Shown one piece after another: positions 7,823 through 16,608 of a stretch of DNA of 40,832 nucleotides. Source of the stretch: Megasphaera hominis (GTDB lineage Bacteria; Bacillota; Negativicutes; Veillonellales; Megasphaeraceae); contig NZ_JACOGK010000026.1 in the NCBI RefSeq assembly GCF_014269395.1, positions 1-40,832 of the forward strand, given 5' to 3'. A model generated the notes under the pieces. It had not been told where the DNA came from. It made no database searches and saw only the letters and a list, made by a program, of their open reading frames with translations. Positions within the stretch are counted from its first letter, which is position 1, and every line of letters starts with the position of its first letter. The translations under genes were made by a program, and so were the position numbers.

Positions 7823-9022
7823 TCATAACACCTTTTTTTCTTTCAACGCCTCGATTTCATCTTTCCGTAATCCCAACAATTCTTCATACACTTTTTCATT
7901 ATACTGGCCCAAAGACGGCGCAGGCGTCTTAAATTGAACCGGCGTATCCGAAAGCTTCAAGGGCGAACCCGTGACGGTAATCTTCCCTGCCTGAGGATGC
8001 TCCTGTTCGATAAACATCTGACGGTCTCCGGCAATGTGCGGATCGTGATACACCTGTTCAATATCGTAGATGGGTGCCGCCGGTACACCGCCATCGAGGC
8101 ATTGCTGTACGACTTCAGCTACTGTATACCGGGCAGACCATGCTTCAATAATGTTCTTGATGGCTACGTGATTTTCAATGCGCTTCTGCGTATCTGCATA
8201 TTCCGGGTCGTCTGCCAGTTCGGGATGCTTCATAATGCCGCAAAACAGCTTCCACAGCTTATTGTTACCGGCACCAATGACGCATTCCCCATCGGCACAG
8301 ACAAAAGAATCGTAAGGATACATAGATTCATAGCGGTTGCCAATGCGCTGGGGCAGGCGGTGTTCGCCAAAGTAGATCATGTTGATGTTGCCCATGGCAG
8401 AAACGGCAGCATCGACCAAGGCAATATCTACCTTCTGGCCGCGGCCCGTGTGATTTCGGGCCTGCAAAGCGCCTAAGACGCCGATGGTCAGCCACAATCC
8501 CGAAAGGACATCACCCAGGGGTGTACCCGTACGGGTCGGGCCCGAATCCGGCCAGCCTGTCGTACTCATGAGGCCGCTCATGGCCTGGGCGATAATATCG
8601 TAGCCCGGCCGTTGTTCATAGCGGCCGCTGTGGCCAAAACCGGAAATGGAACCATAAATAATGCGGGGATTTACTTCCTTTAGTATATCATATCCGAGGC
8701 CTAATTTTTCCATCGTCCCCGGCCGGTAGTTTTCTATGACCAAATCGGATTTTTTCACCAGTTCCTTAAAGATTTCTTTTCCTTCCGGGGCCTTCAAATT
8801 CAGGGTGACGCCATACTTATTGCGGTTATTCGTCATATAGTATAAGCTTTCACCGTGAACGAAGGGTCCCAAATGACGCGTATCGTCGCCTTTTTCCGGT
8901 TGTTCAATTTTTATTACTTCAGCGCCCATATCCGATAAGATCATCGTACTATACGGACCGGCCAGCACGCGGGTCAAATCGAGGACCCGGATGCCTGCTA
9001 AAGCTCCCTTTTGTGCATCCAT
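7823..9022 (-). CDS. CaiB/BaiF family III CoA-transferase (subgroup 1)
   Basis: The 399-residue protein has the family N-terminus LAGIRVLDLTRVLAGPY and the acceptor Asp171 in TGTPLGDVLSGL, equivalent to the Asp that forms the acyl-anhydride intermediate in formyl-CoA transferase. Family III enzymes pass CoA between two carboxylates without ATP; common pairs involve succinyl-CoA with a hydroxy or dicarboxylic acid. It is closest in this window to the 36007-37203 enzyme (shared LDLTRVLAGPY, GDDTRxxGP, VENYRPGxM, RPGYDIIAQA). It lies downstream of the operon A ferredoxin oxidoreductase, whose acyl-CoA product it could use as CoA donor. The ATG has GGAAGGAG upstream. Confidence 0.9.
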   Translation of the reverse strand: MDAQKGALAGIRVLDLTRVLAGPYSTMILSDMGAEVIKIEQPEKGDDTRHLGPFVHGESLYYMTNNRNKYGVTLNLKAPEGKEIFKELVKKSDLVIENYRPGTMEKLGLGYDILKEVNPRIIYGSISGFGHSGRYEQRPGYDIIAQAMSGLMSTTGWPDSGPTRTGTPLGDVLSGLWLTIGVLGALQARNHTGRGQKVDIALVDAAVSAMGNINMIYFGEHRLPQRIGNRYESMYPYDSFVCADGECVIGAGNNKLWKLFCGIMKHPELADDPEYADTQKRIENHVAIKNIIEAWSARYTVAEVVQQCLDGGVPAAPIYDIEQVYHDPHIAGDRQMFIEQEHPQAGKITVTGSPLKLSDTPVQFKTPAPSLGQYNEKVYEELLGLRKDEIEALKEKKVL

Positions 9023-9047
9023 GTTACTTCTCCTTCCCTATGAAAAG

Positions 9048-9081
9048 AATAAGCTGCAGGCGTATGGCACTGCAGCTTATT
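9048..9081 (-). terminator. Intercistronic hairpin within operon A
   Basis: AATAAGCTGCAG (9048-9059) pairs perfectly with CTGCAGCTTATT (9070-9081). On the minus strand it lies between the oxidoreductase gamma gene and the CoA-transferase gene and is followed by a T-rich but broken tract. It may be a partial terminator or an mRNA-stabilising element that sets unequal expression within the operon. Confidence 0.55.
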
Positions 9082-9100
9082 GTATCCATCTATGACACGT

Positions 9101-9661
9101 TTAGTTCTGTTCTTTTAATACCTTCAGCCCTGTTTCATAACCAAGCTCTACGGCCTTCCGGTTCTGCTCAACAGCCTTATTGCCAATGGATTCAAGCAGT
9201 GCTTCTATTAAATGTTCCTGGCTTACATTCTTGACGATACCATTGATAAAGCCCATGGCCAGCGCATTGGCAAACAATTCCTTGCCCAGCTGCGTAATGG
9301 CAATTTCCGTAAGGGGAGCCTTATATACCTTGACATCCGTCCGTTTAGGGAACTGGTCAATGTAGAAGGAATCGCAAAGGACGATGCCGCCGGGTTTTAC
9401 CGTATCGATAAACTTATCCAGCGCTTTCTGCGACATAGCCAGCAAGATATCCGGCTGCGTTACATGAAGATGATGAATCGGTTTATCACTGTACATGGCT
9501 TCCCCGCTGGAAGCACCACCGCGGGCTTCAATGCCGTATACCTGTGACTGGACGACATTGTACCCTTCTTTCGCTAATGCTGTCGCATAAATGACACTGC
9601 CTAATACGACGCCTTGACCGCCGAAGCCGCAAAAGCGCATTTCAATCCGATCTTGTTCCAT
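9101..9661 (-). CDS. 2-oxoacid:ferredoxin oxidoreductase, gamma subunit (KorC-like), operon A
   Basis: The 186-residue protein matches the gamma domain of pyruvate/2-oxoacid ferredoxin oxidoreductases. It has the N-terminal FCGFGGQGVVLGSVIYATAL, SQVYGIEARGGASSGEAMYSD, and a C-terminal LGYETGLKVL. This domain lies next to the alpha subunit and contacts the bound CoA in the assembled enzyme. It is the last of four subunit genes in the order delta-alpha-beta-gamma and starts 13 bases after the beta stop, with GGGGGAAA upstream. Confidence 0.9.
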   Translation of the reverse strand: MEQDRIEMRFCGFGGQGVVLGSVIYATALAKEGYNVVQSQVYGIEARGGASSGEAMYSDKPIHHLHVTQPDILLAMSQKALDKFIDTVKPGGIVLCDSFYIDQFPKRTDVKVYKAPLTEIAITQLGKELFANALAMGFINGIVKNVSQEHLIEALLESIGNKAVEQNRKAVELGYETGLKVLKEQN

Positions 9662-9674
9662 CTGCTTTTCCCCC

Positions 9675-10487
9675 TTATGCCTGTTCCTGAACGCGGGCCA
9701 GCAGTTCTTCGTACCGCGTATTCAAATCGATGCCTTCTTTATCAAGGAATACGCCAGTCGGGAATTTGCCTGCCAATTCATCTTCGCTCATGGTCTTCGC
9801 CTTTTCAATCGGTACGGTCATGTCTTTGATGCGGTTGATCATCTTGACAGGATCGGCCATCTTATTGCGGCGGCCAAATTGGGTCGGGCACGTCGTGAGG
9901 ACTTCTACGAAAGAAAAGCCCTTGTGTTCCATGGCACCTTTAATGACTTTTTCCAGGTTATTGACGTTGTACACATCACCGCGGGCAACATACGTTGCAC
10001 CGGAGCCGATGGCCAGCTTGCAGCCATCAAAGCTCGGTTCGATCATGCCGTACGGCGACGTCGTAGCAATACCGCCGGCCGGTGTCGTCGGTGCGTACTG
10101 GCCGCCGGTCATGCCATAAATTTCATTGCGGAAGGTAATGGCCGTAATATCGAGGTTGCGGCGGCAGGCATGGATGAAATGGTTACCGCCAATGGCCAGG
10201 GAGTCGCCATCGCCCATGAAGACGATGACCTTCGTGTCCGGTTTGGCCAGCTTGACGCCCGTTGCAAAGGCAATAGCCCGGCCATGCGTAACACGCAATA
10301 CGTTGAAGTCGAGCAGCGTCGGCGTACGGCCGGCACAGCCAATGGCACAGCAGAGAACCGTGTTGCTTCTATCATAGCCCAGTTTTTCATAGGCCCGTAA
10401 GAAGGCATTTAAGACAACGCCATCGGTACAGCCCGGGCACGTAAACAGTGGGAACGCACTTTCTTTGATATAATCATGTACACTCAT
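9675..10487 (-). CDS. 2-oxoacid:ferredoxin oxidoreductase, beta (TPP-binding) subunit (KorB-like), operon A
   Basis: The 270-residue protein carries the thiamine diphosphate motif from GDGDSLAIGGNH (92-103) to RNEIYGMTGGQ (120-130). Cysteines at 17, 20 and 51 (FTCPGC, CAIGC) fit the proximal [4Fe-4S] cluster ligands of KorB-type subunits. Two positions differ from the second copy at 24054: CPGCTDG replaces CPGCGNG, and VLRVTHGRA replaces ALHTNHGRA. This hints at a different 2-oxo acid. The start codon overlaps the alpha stop by four bases (ATGA), showing translational coupling. Confidence 0.9.
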   Translation of the reverse strand: MSVHDYIKESAFPLFTCPGCTDGVVLNAFLRAYEKLGYDRSNTVLCCAIGCAGRTPTLLDFNVLRVTHGRAIAFATGVKLAKPDTKVIVFMGDGDSLAIGGNHFIHACRRNLDITAITFRNEIYGMTGGQYAPTTPAGGIATTSPYGMIEPSFDGCKLAIGSGATYVARGDVYNVNNLEKVIKGAMEHKGFSFVEVLTTCPTQFGRRNKMADPVKMINRIKDMTVPIEKAKTMSEDELAGKFPTGVFLDKEGIDLNTRYEELLARVQEQA

Positions 10488-11629
10488 TTTTCACTGACCT
10501 CCTTAATCACCTTTTCAATCTGTTCTGGCATAATAACCGTCCCATCATAGACATTAAGGGGAATGACCTGTGTACAATCCCGGGTATATTCTTTGACTTT
10601 ATGTACGAGCTGCCCCATATTCATTTCCGGTACGATAACGGCCTTCGCATGTTCCGTCGCTTTCATGAGCGGTTCATCCGGGAAGGGCCATAAGGTAATG
10701 GGCCGGAACAGGCCTGCTTTGATGCCCTGTTTGCGCATGGCATGAACGGCTTCCGTAGCCGAACGCGATACACAGCCGACAGCTACGACTACGATGTCTG
10801 CGTCATCGAGATCGACAGCTTCCCATTCCCAAATATCTTCCTTATGGCGATCCAATTTGCCATTAATACGGTCTAAAGAGCACTGCAGCGTTGCCGGCGA
10901 CAGGTTAGGCATGCCATCGGCACCGTGATGCATGCCTTGGATAACGTAGCGATAGCCTTCTTTATTACCAAAGGGCATGAGGTGGACAATGCCTTCTGCG
11001 TCCGGTTCATAGGGCTTATATTCTTCCGGCGGTACGTCCGGCAGCTTACGGTTGATGATTTCTACGTTTTCATATTCGCTGAGATCAATATTTTCCCGCA
11101 TATGGCCAATGGTTTCATCCATCAGGAGGATGACCGGGGACATATATTTTTCTGCGAGATTAAAAGCACGGATGGTCGTTTTGTAAATTTCTTTTACGGA
11201 ATTCGGATAGAGAACGATCATGGGGCAATCGCCGGAACGGCCATATTTTACTTGCATCAGGTCGCCTTGGGCACAAACCGTAGCACCGCCGGTGCTCGGG
11301 CCGCTGCGCTGTACGTCGACGATGACGACAGGAATTTCTGTCATGGCTGCATAGGCGATGTTTTCCTGCTTTAAGTCGAAGCCGGCGCCACTCGTTGCCG
11401 TAATGGCCTTCACGCCCATGACGGAGGCACCAATAACGGCGCCCATGCTGGCGATTTCATCTTCCATCTGAATGAACTTGCCGCCGACCTTAGGTAAATC
11501 CTCGGACAGATATTCACCGATTTCAGAAGCCGGTGTAATCGGATAGCTGGCACAAAAACGTGCGCCTGCTTTAATGGCCCCCATGGTGCAGGCCTTGTTC
11601 CCTTGAATCAGTTTTCTCGTATTTGCCAT
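10484..11629 (-). CDS. 2-oxoacid:ferredoxin oxidoreductase, alpha subunit (KorA/VorB-like), operon A
   Basis: The 381-residue subunit starts with GNKACTMGAIKAGARFCASYPITPASEI, followed by QMEDEIASMGAVIGASVMGVKAITATSGAGFDL, the standard pyrimidine-domain signature of archaeal-type 2-oxoacid ferredoxin oxidoreductases. A transketolase C-like domain fills the last third. With the TPP subunit it decarboxylates a 2-oxo acid and makes an acyl-CoA, CO2 and reduced ferredoxin. The size and four-gene delta-alpha-beta-gamma order fit 2-oxoglutarate or branched-chain 2-oxoacid enzymes rather than single-chain PFOR. The substrate is uncertain. AGGGGAA precedes the ATG. Confidence 0.9.
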   Translation of the reverse strand: MANTRKLIQGNKACTMGAIKAGARFCASYPITPASEIGEYLSEDLPKVGGKFIQMEDEIASMGAVIGASVMGVKAITATSGAGFDLKQENIAYAAMTEIPVVIVDVQRSGPSTGGATVCAQGDLMQVKYGRSGDCPMIVLYPNSVKEIYKTTIRAFNLAEKYMSPVILLMDETIGHMRENIDLSEYENVEIINRKLPDVPPEEYKPYEPDAEGIVHLMPFGNKEGYRYVIQGMHHGADGMPNLSPATLQCSLDRINGKLDRHKEDIWEWEAVDLDDADIVVVAVGCVSRSATEAVHAMRKQGIKAGLFRPITLWPFPDEPLMKATEHAKAVIVPEMNMGQLVHKVKEYTRDCTQVIPLNVYDGTVIMPEQIEKVIKEVSEK

Positions 11630-11631
11630 GA

Positions 11632-11832
11632 TTATTCCCCTTTCTCCGTCACCGTTACTGCGAAATCAGGGCAGCGCAGGGTACACATCCGGCAGCCGAT
11701 ACATTCATGTTCCGGTTTGACGAAAATTTCTTTTTTTATGGTAATTCCAAATACATCCTTCGGGCAAAATCCCTTGCAAATACCACAGTTTTTACACCAT
11801 GCTTTATTGATCGCTACTGCAAATTTTGACAC
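11632..11832 (-). CDS. 2-oxoacid:ferredoxin oxidoreductase, delta (2x[4Fe-4S] ferredoxin) subunit, operon A
   Basis: A 66-residue ferredoxin with two CxxCxxCxxxCP-type clusters (Cys13, 16, 19, 23 and Cys44, 47, 50, 54). It carries electrons from the TPP subunit to free ferredoxin. It starts at GTG with GGGAGGT upstream and is the first of the four subunit genes, 23 bases after ilvD. Confidence 0.9.
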   Translation of the reverse strand: MSKFAVAINKAWCKNCGICKGFCPKDVFGITIKKEIFVKPEHECIGCRMCTLRCPDFAVTVTEKGE

Positions 11833-11855
11833 GATAGATACCTCCCATACACTAC

Positions 11856-13526
11856 TCAGTCTTCAAAATCCTTGCGATACAACCATACGGCACCTTTTTC
11901 GGCACCGGATACACCATGGCGGTACGCGTTGAGCATACCCGTCGCTTTATGGTCCGGTCTCTTTACGTCTTTCTTGCGAGCTTCCAGTTCTTCGTCCGTC
12001 AGTTTGACGTTGATCGTATTGGCATCGAGATCGATTTCGATAATGTCGCCGGTCTTTACGAGAGCCAGGGGACCGCCATCCCAGGCTTCCGGTGTAATAT
12101 GGCCTACACAGGGTCCCCGTGTAGCACCGGAGAAGCGACCGTCGGTGATCATGGCTACAGACGTATGGAGTCCCATGCCGACCAGCATGGCTGCCGGAAT
12201 AGAGAGCTCACGCATACCCGGGCCGCCCTTAGGGCCTTCGTAGCGGATGACCAGGACCGAACCCGGTTCGACCTTCTGCGTCAGCAGGTAATCCCGTACT
12301 TCTTCTTCCGAATCAAAGACTACGGCCGGACCGGTATGGTGGTACATCTTGGGATCGACGCCGCTCTTCTTGACGACGGCACCGAGCGGTGCCAGGTTTC
12401 CTTTCAGGACACCGAAGCAGCCATGGGGATAAAGCGGATCCGTTACGTCGTGAATGATGGAGCGGTCAATCTGAATATCAGCATGTTCCAGGAATTCACC
12501 TAAGGTACCGCCAAAGGAAAGGGGTACGGACAAATCGAGATAATTGCGAATCGTAGAAAGGACAGCCGGAACGCCGCCAGCCTGATGATACGTGTTGATA
12601 TTTGGCTGGGCAGAGGGCTTAAATTTCCCTACTACCGGTACTTTGGCCTGTAAGGCTGCAAAGTCTTCCAGTGTGAAATCGAGGCCCATGACAGTGGCAA
12701 TGGCCAGGCTGTGCAAAATGGCATTGGTCGAGCCGCCCGTTGCGGAAATGTATTTGATACCGTTTGCCATGGATTTACGATTGAAGAAATCAGAGAAGTG
12801 TTTGCCTTCGTTGACCAGTTCTACAATGCGTTCGCCTGTATCACGGGACTGACGGATCTTTTCGCTGTCGCAGAAGAGCATCGTCGTCGAGCCAAAGGGT
12901 GCTACGCCGACGGCTTCGAGGAAGCAGCCCATCGTATTGGCTGTGCCGTACATGGAGCACGTACCGGCAGAAGCACACATCTTTGTCCGCCAGCGGTCAA
13001 AGGTTTCTTCTGTAATATCGCCCTTACGCCGTTTGCCAATGGCTTCCTTCAAATCACTCGTGCAATAGGTCGTGCCGCATTCATGATAAGGAAGCATCGC
13101 TCCGGCTGTCAGGAAGAGAGCCGGCAGGTCAAGGTGGGCCGCTGCCATGAGCATGCCCGGAATAATCTTGTCACACGAGCCCAGGAACACCAGGCCGTCA
13201 AAGCCATGCGCCGAGGCCATAGCTTCTGTCGAAGCGGCGATCAAATCACGGGACGGCAAAATGTGGTGCATGCCTTCGCCCTGGGCCATACCATCGCACG
13301 GTCCGATGACACCGAATTCAACAGGCGTACCACCGGCTGCCCAGATACCTTCTTTGACGTACTGGGCAATTTCCCGGAAGGGCTTATGACCCGGATTGGC
13401 ATCGTTGTAGGAATTGACAATACCGATCACCGGTTTAGCCATGTCCTTTTTGCGATACCCTGACGCACTCATGAGACCAATGTAATAGGCTTCTGTCATA
13501 TCTTGCGGATTTCCTCGTTTTCCCAT
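11856..13526 (-). CDS. IlvD/Edd-family dehydratase (dihydroxy-acid or sugar-acid dehydratase)
   Basis: The 556-residue protein has the family motifs [13 protein letters not shown] (38-50), GPCDGMAQG (76-84), [15 protein letters not shown] (114-128, cluster Cys118) and [12 protein letters not shown] (188-199, Cys190). It has no third Cys after NSxxxxxP, as in E. coli-type IlvD where PGH replaces PCN. The family removes water from 2,3-dihydroxy acids to give 2-oxo-3-deoxy acids. In an isolated valine pathway I would call it IlvD. Here it lies in a catabolic operon with a UxaA-type dehydratase, a GntP permease and a 2-oxoacid oxidoreductase and no other ilv genes, so a sugar-acid or hydroxydicarboxylate substrate is more likely. 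An atypical 206-bp upstream gap holds its own control region. Confidence 0.82.
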   Translation of the reverse strand: MGKRGNPQDMTEAYYIGLMSASGYRKKDMAKPVIGIVNSYNDANPGHKPFREIAQYVKEGIWAAGGTPVEFGVIGPCDGMAQGEGMHHILPSRDLIAASTEAMASAHGFDGLVFLGSCDKIIPGMLMAAAHLDLPALFLTAGAMLPYHECGTTYCTSDLKEAIGKRRKGDITEETFDRWRTKMCASAGTCSMYGTANTMGCFLEAVGVAPFGSTTMLFCDSEKIRQSRDTGERIVELVNEGKHFSDFFNRKSMANGIKYISATGGSTNAILHSLAIATVMGLDFTLEDFAALQAKVPVVGKFKPSAQPNINTYHQAGGVPAVLSTIRNYLDLSVPLSFGGTLGEFLEHADIQIDRSIIHDVTDPLYPHGCFGVLKGNLAPLGAVVKKSGVDPKMYHHTGPAVVFDSEEEVRDYLLTQKVEPGSVLVIRYEGPKGGPGMRELSIPAAMLVGMGLHTSVAMITDGRFSGATRGPCVGHITPEAWDGGPLALVKTGDIIEIDLDANTINVKLTDEELEARKKDVKRPDHKATGMLNAYRHGVSGAEKGAVWLYRKDFED

Positions 13527-13604
13527 CTTCTATTCCTCCTCATAGGTAGTATTGACTTTGTTTCTATGTCTATACTGTACTACCATTTTCATAAGTCGTA
13601 AAAC

Positions 13605-13735
13605 GAATATTTTCTATATTTTTAATCGTATTTCGGAATATTTACTTTGCCGTTACCGATAACCATGGTATGGTTACGCGGAAATATTCCAGTAAAATAT
13701 TTTCTGTTATATTCATTCCAGATTAGAATATTTTA
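13605..13735. promoter_or_regulatory. Internal control region of operon A: five AATATT-centred motifs and a 17-bp dyad
   Basis: AATATT cores lie at 13606-13611, 13637-13642, 13683-13688, 13696-13701 and 13727-13732, mostly as GAATATTT or GGAATATT; 13680-13690 is the near-palindrome GGAAATATTCC. Core spacings are 31, 46, 13 and 31 bp. A separate dyad TAACCAT-GGT-ATGGTTA occupies 13660-13676. The region precedes ilvD and its last motif overlaps the end of the upstream dehydratase gene. The same motif is clustered at the operon's main promoter. A clear -35/-10 pair for ilvD was not found. Confidence 0.5.
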
Positions 13736-14911
13736 CCGTCGTGCAATGACGAAAAGCTCGTTGCCGCCAATCGTTTCAGCAGCGGTCATTTCGCCACTGG
13801 CTACGCGGATAATCATATCCAGCAAGCGTTCTCCTTCCGAATCGATCGTACCTTCGCCGCGGATAACGCCGCCGGCGTTGAAATCGAAGTTTTCCTTCAT
13901 ATGTTCATACGTATGATCATTGCCGGTGATCTTAATGACCGGCACGAAGGGAAAACCTGTGGGATTGCCGCGGCCCGTCGTAAAGGCGACGATCTGGGCA
14001 CCGCAGCCGATCATGCCCGTGACGACTTCTCCGTCCTGGCTTTCGTATTCCATGAGGAACAAGCCCTTCTTCCCGTCTTCCGGCGGCGTAGCATATGACA
14101 GCACGTCCACAATAGGCGAGGTTCCCGATTTATGGACACCACCCATGGCCTTTTCGACAATAGTCGAAACACCACCGACAAAGTTCCCCGGCGAAATCAA
14201 CGCGTTCCGTGTGGGGAAACGGGGGTCAATACGGGACTGCAGGTGATTTTCGATGTGCGTAATGGCATCGTATACCTTGTCAGCTACAGCCGGTGTGACC
14301 GCCCGTGCAGCCAACTGATCTTCCGTGCCAATGAGCTCGTTCAATTCGGACAAAATGGCACTGCCGCCTTGGGCCGTAATGAGGTCGCATGCTTTACCGA
14401 CAACAGGGTTGGCCGCTAAGCCGCTCGTAGCATCCGTACCGCCACATTTCGTAGCCACCATGAGTTCAGACAAGGGGCAGTCCTGCCGTTTCAATTGGGA
14501 TGCCCATTGGACAAACTTCCGGGCCGCTTCTACGCCCTTGGCAATGGTGGTCGTCGTACCGCCTTCTTCCTGTATGATGAAGTGCGCCACAGGCTTACCG
14601 CTTTCTTTGATGCCTTCATAGAGTTCGTGCGAGCTGAAGCGTTCACAGCCCAGGCCGATGACGACGACAGCGGCAATATTGGGATGACAGCCCATGGCCT
14701 TCAGCGTACGGGCCGTCAACTCAAAATCATAGCCAATCTGCGTGCAGCCTACAGGGTGGCGCAAGGCAATGGCGCCATTCACCTGGCGGGCAATCGCTTC
14801 GGCTGTAGAATTGGCACAAAAGACAGACGGAATAATCGCCACATAATTGCGGGTACCTACACGTCCATCCGGACGCACATAGCCCTTAAAGGTCTTAGTC
14901 TCTATGTTCAT
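13733..14911 (-). CDS. UxaA-family dehydratase, large subunit (altronate/galactarate dehydratase or SuyB type)
   Basis: The 392-residue protein has the UxaA C-domain signatures GYVRPDGRVGTRNYVAIIPSVFCAN, VGCTQIGYDF, GLGCERF, QEEGGTTTTI, KCGGTDATSG (a metal-site Cys region), MIGCGAQIVAFTTGRGNPTGFPFVPVIKITGN and the FDFNAGG tail. Split two-gene versions of this family include (2R)-sulfolactate sulfo-lyase SuyB (about 390 residues) and many altronate-dehydratase-like enzymes; all eliminate water or sulfite from a 2-hydroxy acid using iron. The ATG at 14911 has AAGGAGA upstream, and the longer in-frame extension has no ribosome site. The start overlaps the end of the small-subunit gene by 17 bases. 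The substrate is not resolved. Confidence 0.85.
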   Translation of the reverse strand: MNIETKTFKGYVRPDGRVGTRNYVAIIPSVFCANSTAEAIARQVNGAIALRHPVGCTQIGYDFELTARTLKAMGCHPNIAAVVVIGLGCERFSSHELYEGIKESGKPVAHFIIQEEGGTTTTIAKGVEAARKFVQWASQLKRQDCPLSELMVATKCGGTDATSGLAANPVVGKACDLITAQGGSAILSELNELIGTEDQLAARAVTPAVADKVYDAITHIENHLQSRIDPRFPTRNALISPGNFVGGVSTIVEKAMGGVHKSGTSPIVDVLSYATPPEDGKKGLFLMEYESQDGEVVTGMIGCGAQIVAFTTGRGNPTGFPFVPVIKITGNDHTYEHMKENFDFNAGGVIRGEGTIDSEGERLLDMIIRVASGEMTAAETIGGNELFVIARR

Positions 14912-15188
14912 GTTCAGGTCTCCTTTTCGTCCCCCGTTCGCAATAAATATTGCCATGTACCCAGGCCCCTTTTTTGATGGGTTCCTTCGCGTTGCCAATG
15001 GGTACACCATATTTATAGACCGGTTCGTCCTTTGCAAAGTCTTTTAAGGCCACCTTGTGAGCAAATTCGATATCTTCTAAGAGCGTAACCTGCTCTCCTC
15101 TCTGCTCAATGTAGTCACCCTTGTGGGCGTCTTCCAGGACGACAGCCACGTTGTCTGCCGGATGAATGATCAAGCTTTTAATAAACAT
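14895..15188 (-). CDS. UxaA-family dehydratase, small SAF-domain subunit (SuyA-like)
   Basis: The 97-residue protein is a SAF domain as found at the N-terminus of altronate dehydratase UxaA and in SuyA: HPADNVAVVLEDAHKGD near the start, HKVALKDFAKDEPVYKYGVPIGNAKEPIKKGAWVHGNI in the second half. It should pair with the following gene's product to form the active dehydratase. The 17-base overlap with the large-subunit gene implies coupled translation. AGGAGG lies upstream of the ATG. Confidence 0.85.
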   Translation of the reverse strand: MFIKSLIIHPADNVAVVLEDAHKGDYIEQRGEQVTLLEDIEFAHKVALKDFAKDEPVYKYGVPIGNAKEPIKKGAWVHGNIYCERGTKRRPEHEHRD

Positions 15189-15200
15189 GAGTAAGCCTCC

Positions 15201-16526
15201 TTAGAATCCCAGGGCATTTAACAGCATACAGCCACCTAAGCCCATGAGCCCTAAAATCGTCGTATACACGGAACGGGTCTTGATGGCATCGATAACTGTC
15301 AGGTTGTAATATTCTTTGTAAAGCCAGAAGCCTGCATCATTGACATGGGATGTCCAGGCACTGCCGCAGGCCGTTGCCAAAACCATCAATTCTACGCTGA
15401 CGCCGCAATCGGGAATGATCGGCGCAATTAAACCGGATGCCGTCATAACCGAAACCGTTGCCGAGCCTACGGACAAGCGCAAGGCTGCTGCAATAGACCA
15501 AGCCATAACCAGCGGGGAAACGTTCAGGCCCTGCATGGTATCTTTTACTACCATAGCTACGCCGGAATCGACGATAACCTGTTTGAACGCACCACCGGCG
15601 GCGATGATCAGGATAATCATAGCGACGCTCTTTACAGAATCCTTTAAGGACTTAACCACAGCTTCTGTCGTATGTCCTCTCCGGATCCCCAAGAGATACG
15701 AGCCCAGTAATACAGAACAGAGCAAGGCGATCGGTGCTCCGCCAAAGAAATTGATGACCTTCATGAAAGGCAGATTCTTCGGGAACATCAGGTCAAACAC
15801 AGTAGCAATAGCCATCAAAAAGATCGGCAATAAAGCACAGAGAATGCTGACACCAAAGCTTGGCATTTCATCATCCTTAAAAATCTTCGGCGTTGTCATC
15901 CCTTCAGGAATGGTACAGTTAATACGTTCAATATACGGCAAACGCTTAAAAAGCCATGTAATAAAGGTTGCAATCGGCAAAGCAAGCACCAAGCCATATA
16001 ACAGGGTTTTGCCCATCAGCGCACCATAGGCATCGCAAACGGCTGCCGGACCGGGATGCGGTGGCAAAAAGCCATGGGTAATGGACAAGGCAATGACCGC
16101 CGGCAAGCCGACATACATCAGTGATTTCTTCGTATCGATAACAACCGTGTAGATGATTGGAATCATGACGATCAATGCCGCTTCAAAGAACATGGTCACA
16201 CCGATGATAAAAGCCGTCAGCATCATAGCCCATTGCAGGTTATTCATGCCAAAGGTCTTAATCATGGTCGTCGAAATTCGTTGTGCCGCACCGGAATCAC
16301 TCAGCAAGCGCCCCAGCATAGCCCCAAAGGCGATGACCAGAATCAGGCTCTTTAACTGGCCGCCAATACCGTTGTAGATGGATACCGTAACCTTGGAAAT
16401 ATCCATCCCTTCCAGTAAGCCTACGCCTAAAGACACCAGAATCAGTGAAATAAACGCATCGAACTTCAAGTACACCAACATCACCAGTAAAGCCACAACA
16501 CCTAGCGCAACAATAGCTAAACTCAT
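15201..16526 (-). CDS. GntP-family permease (gluconate/hydroxy-acid:H+ symporter)
   Basis: A 441-residue membrane protein with 12-14 predicted helices and GntP signatures: ILVIAFGAMLGRLLSDSGAAQRI, HGFLPPHPGPAAVCDAYG, and the C-terminal SVGSATVSVMTASGLIAPI. Known members import gluconate, idonate, fructuronate, glycerate or related hydroxy acids. As first gene of operon A it probably brings in the substrate of the two dehydratases. The ATG at 16526 is preferred because GAGAGGAC lies at proper spacing; a GTG nine bases further upstream touches that ribosome site. Confidence 0.88.
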   Translation of the reverse strand: MSLAIVALGVVALLVMLVYLKFDAFISLILVSLGVGLLEGMDISKVTVSIYNGIGGQLKSLILVIAFGAMLGRLLSDSGAAQRISTTMIKTFGMNNLQWAMMLTAFIIGVTMFFEAALIVMIPIIYTVVIDTKKSLMYVGLPAVIALSITHGFLPPHPGPAAVCDAYGALMGKTLLYGLVLALPIATFITWLFKRLPYIERINCTIPEGMTTPKIFKDDEMPSFGVSILCALLPIFLMAIATVFDLMFPKNLPFMKVINFFGGAPIALLCSVLLGSYLLGIRRGHTTEAVVKSLKDSVKSVAMIILIIAAGGAFKQVIVDSGVAMVVKDTMQGLNVSPLVMAWSIAAALRLSVGSATVSVMTASGLIAPIIPDCGVSVELMVLATACGSAWTSHVNDAGFWLYKEYYNLTVIDAIKTRSVYTTILGLMGLGGCMLLNALGF

Positions 16527-16608
16527 AAAGTTCACGTCCTCTCTTCTCTTTTATTTTTTTGTACTGCGCCTACTGCACCAAAAATACTAAGATGCAGCTC
16601 TTACCTAT

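Noticed and set aside
12711..13463. 250-codon plus-strand frame opposite the IlvD-type gene
   Set aside because: It is antisense to a gene with clear catalytic motifs and shows no family similarity.
11856..13526. Biosynthetic ilvD of valine/isoleucine synthesis
   Set aside because: The family fit is good, but no other ilv or leu genes adjoin and the operon context is catabolic, so no ilvD symbol was given.
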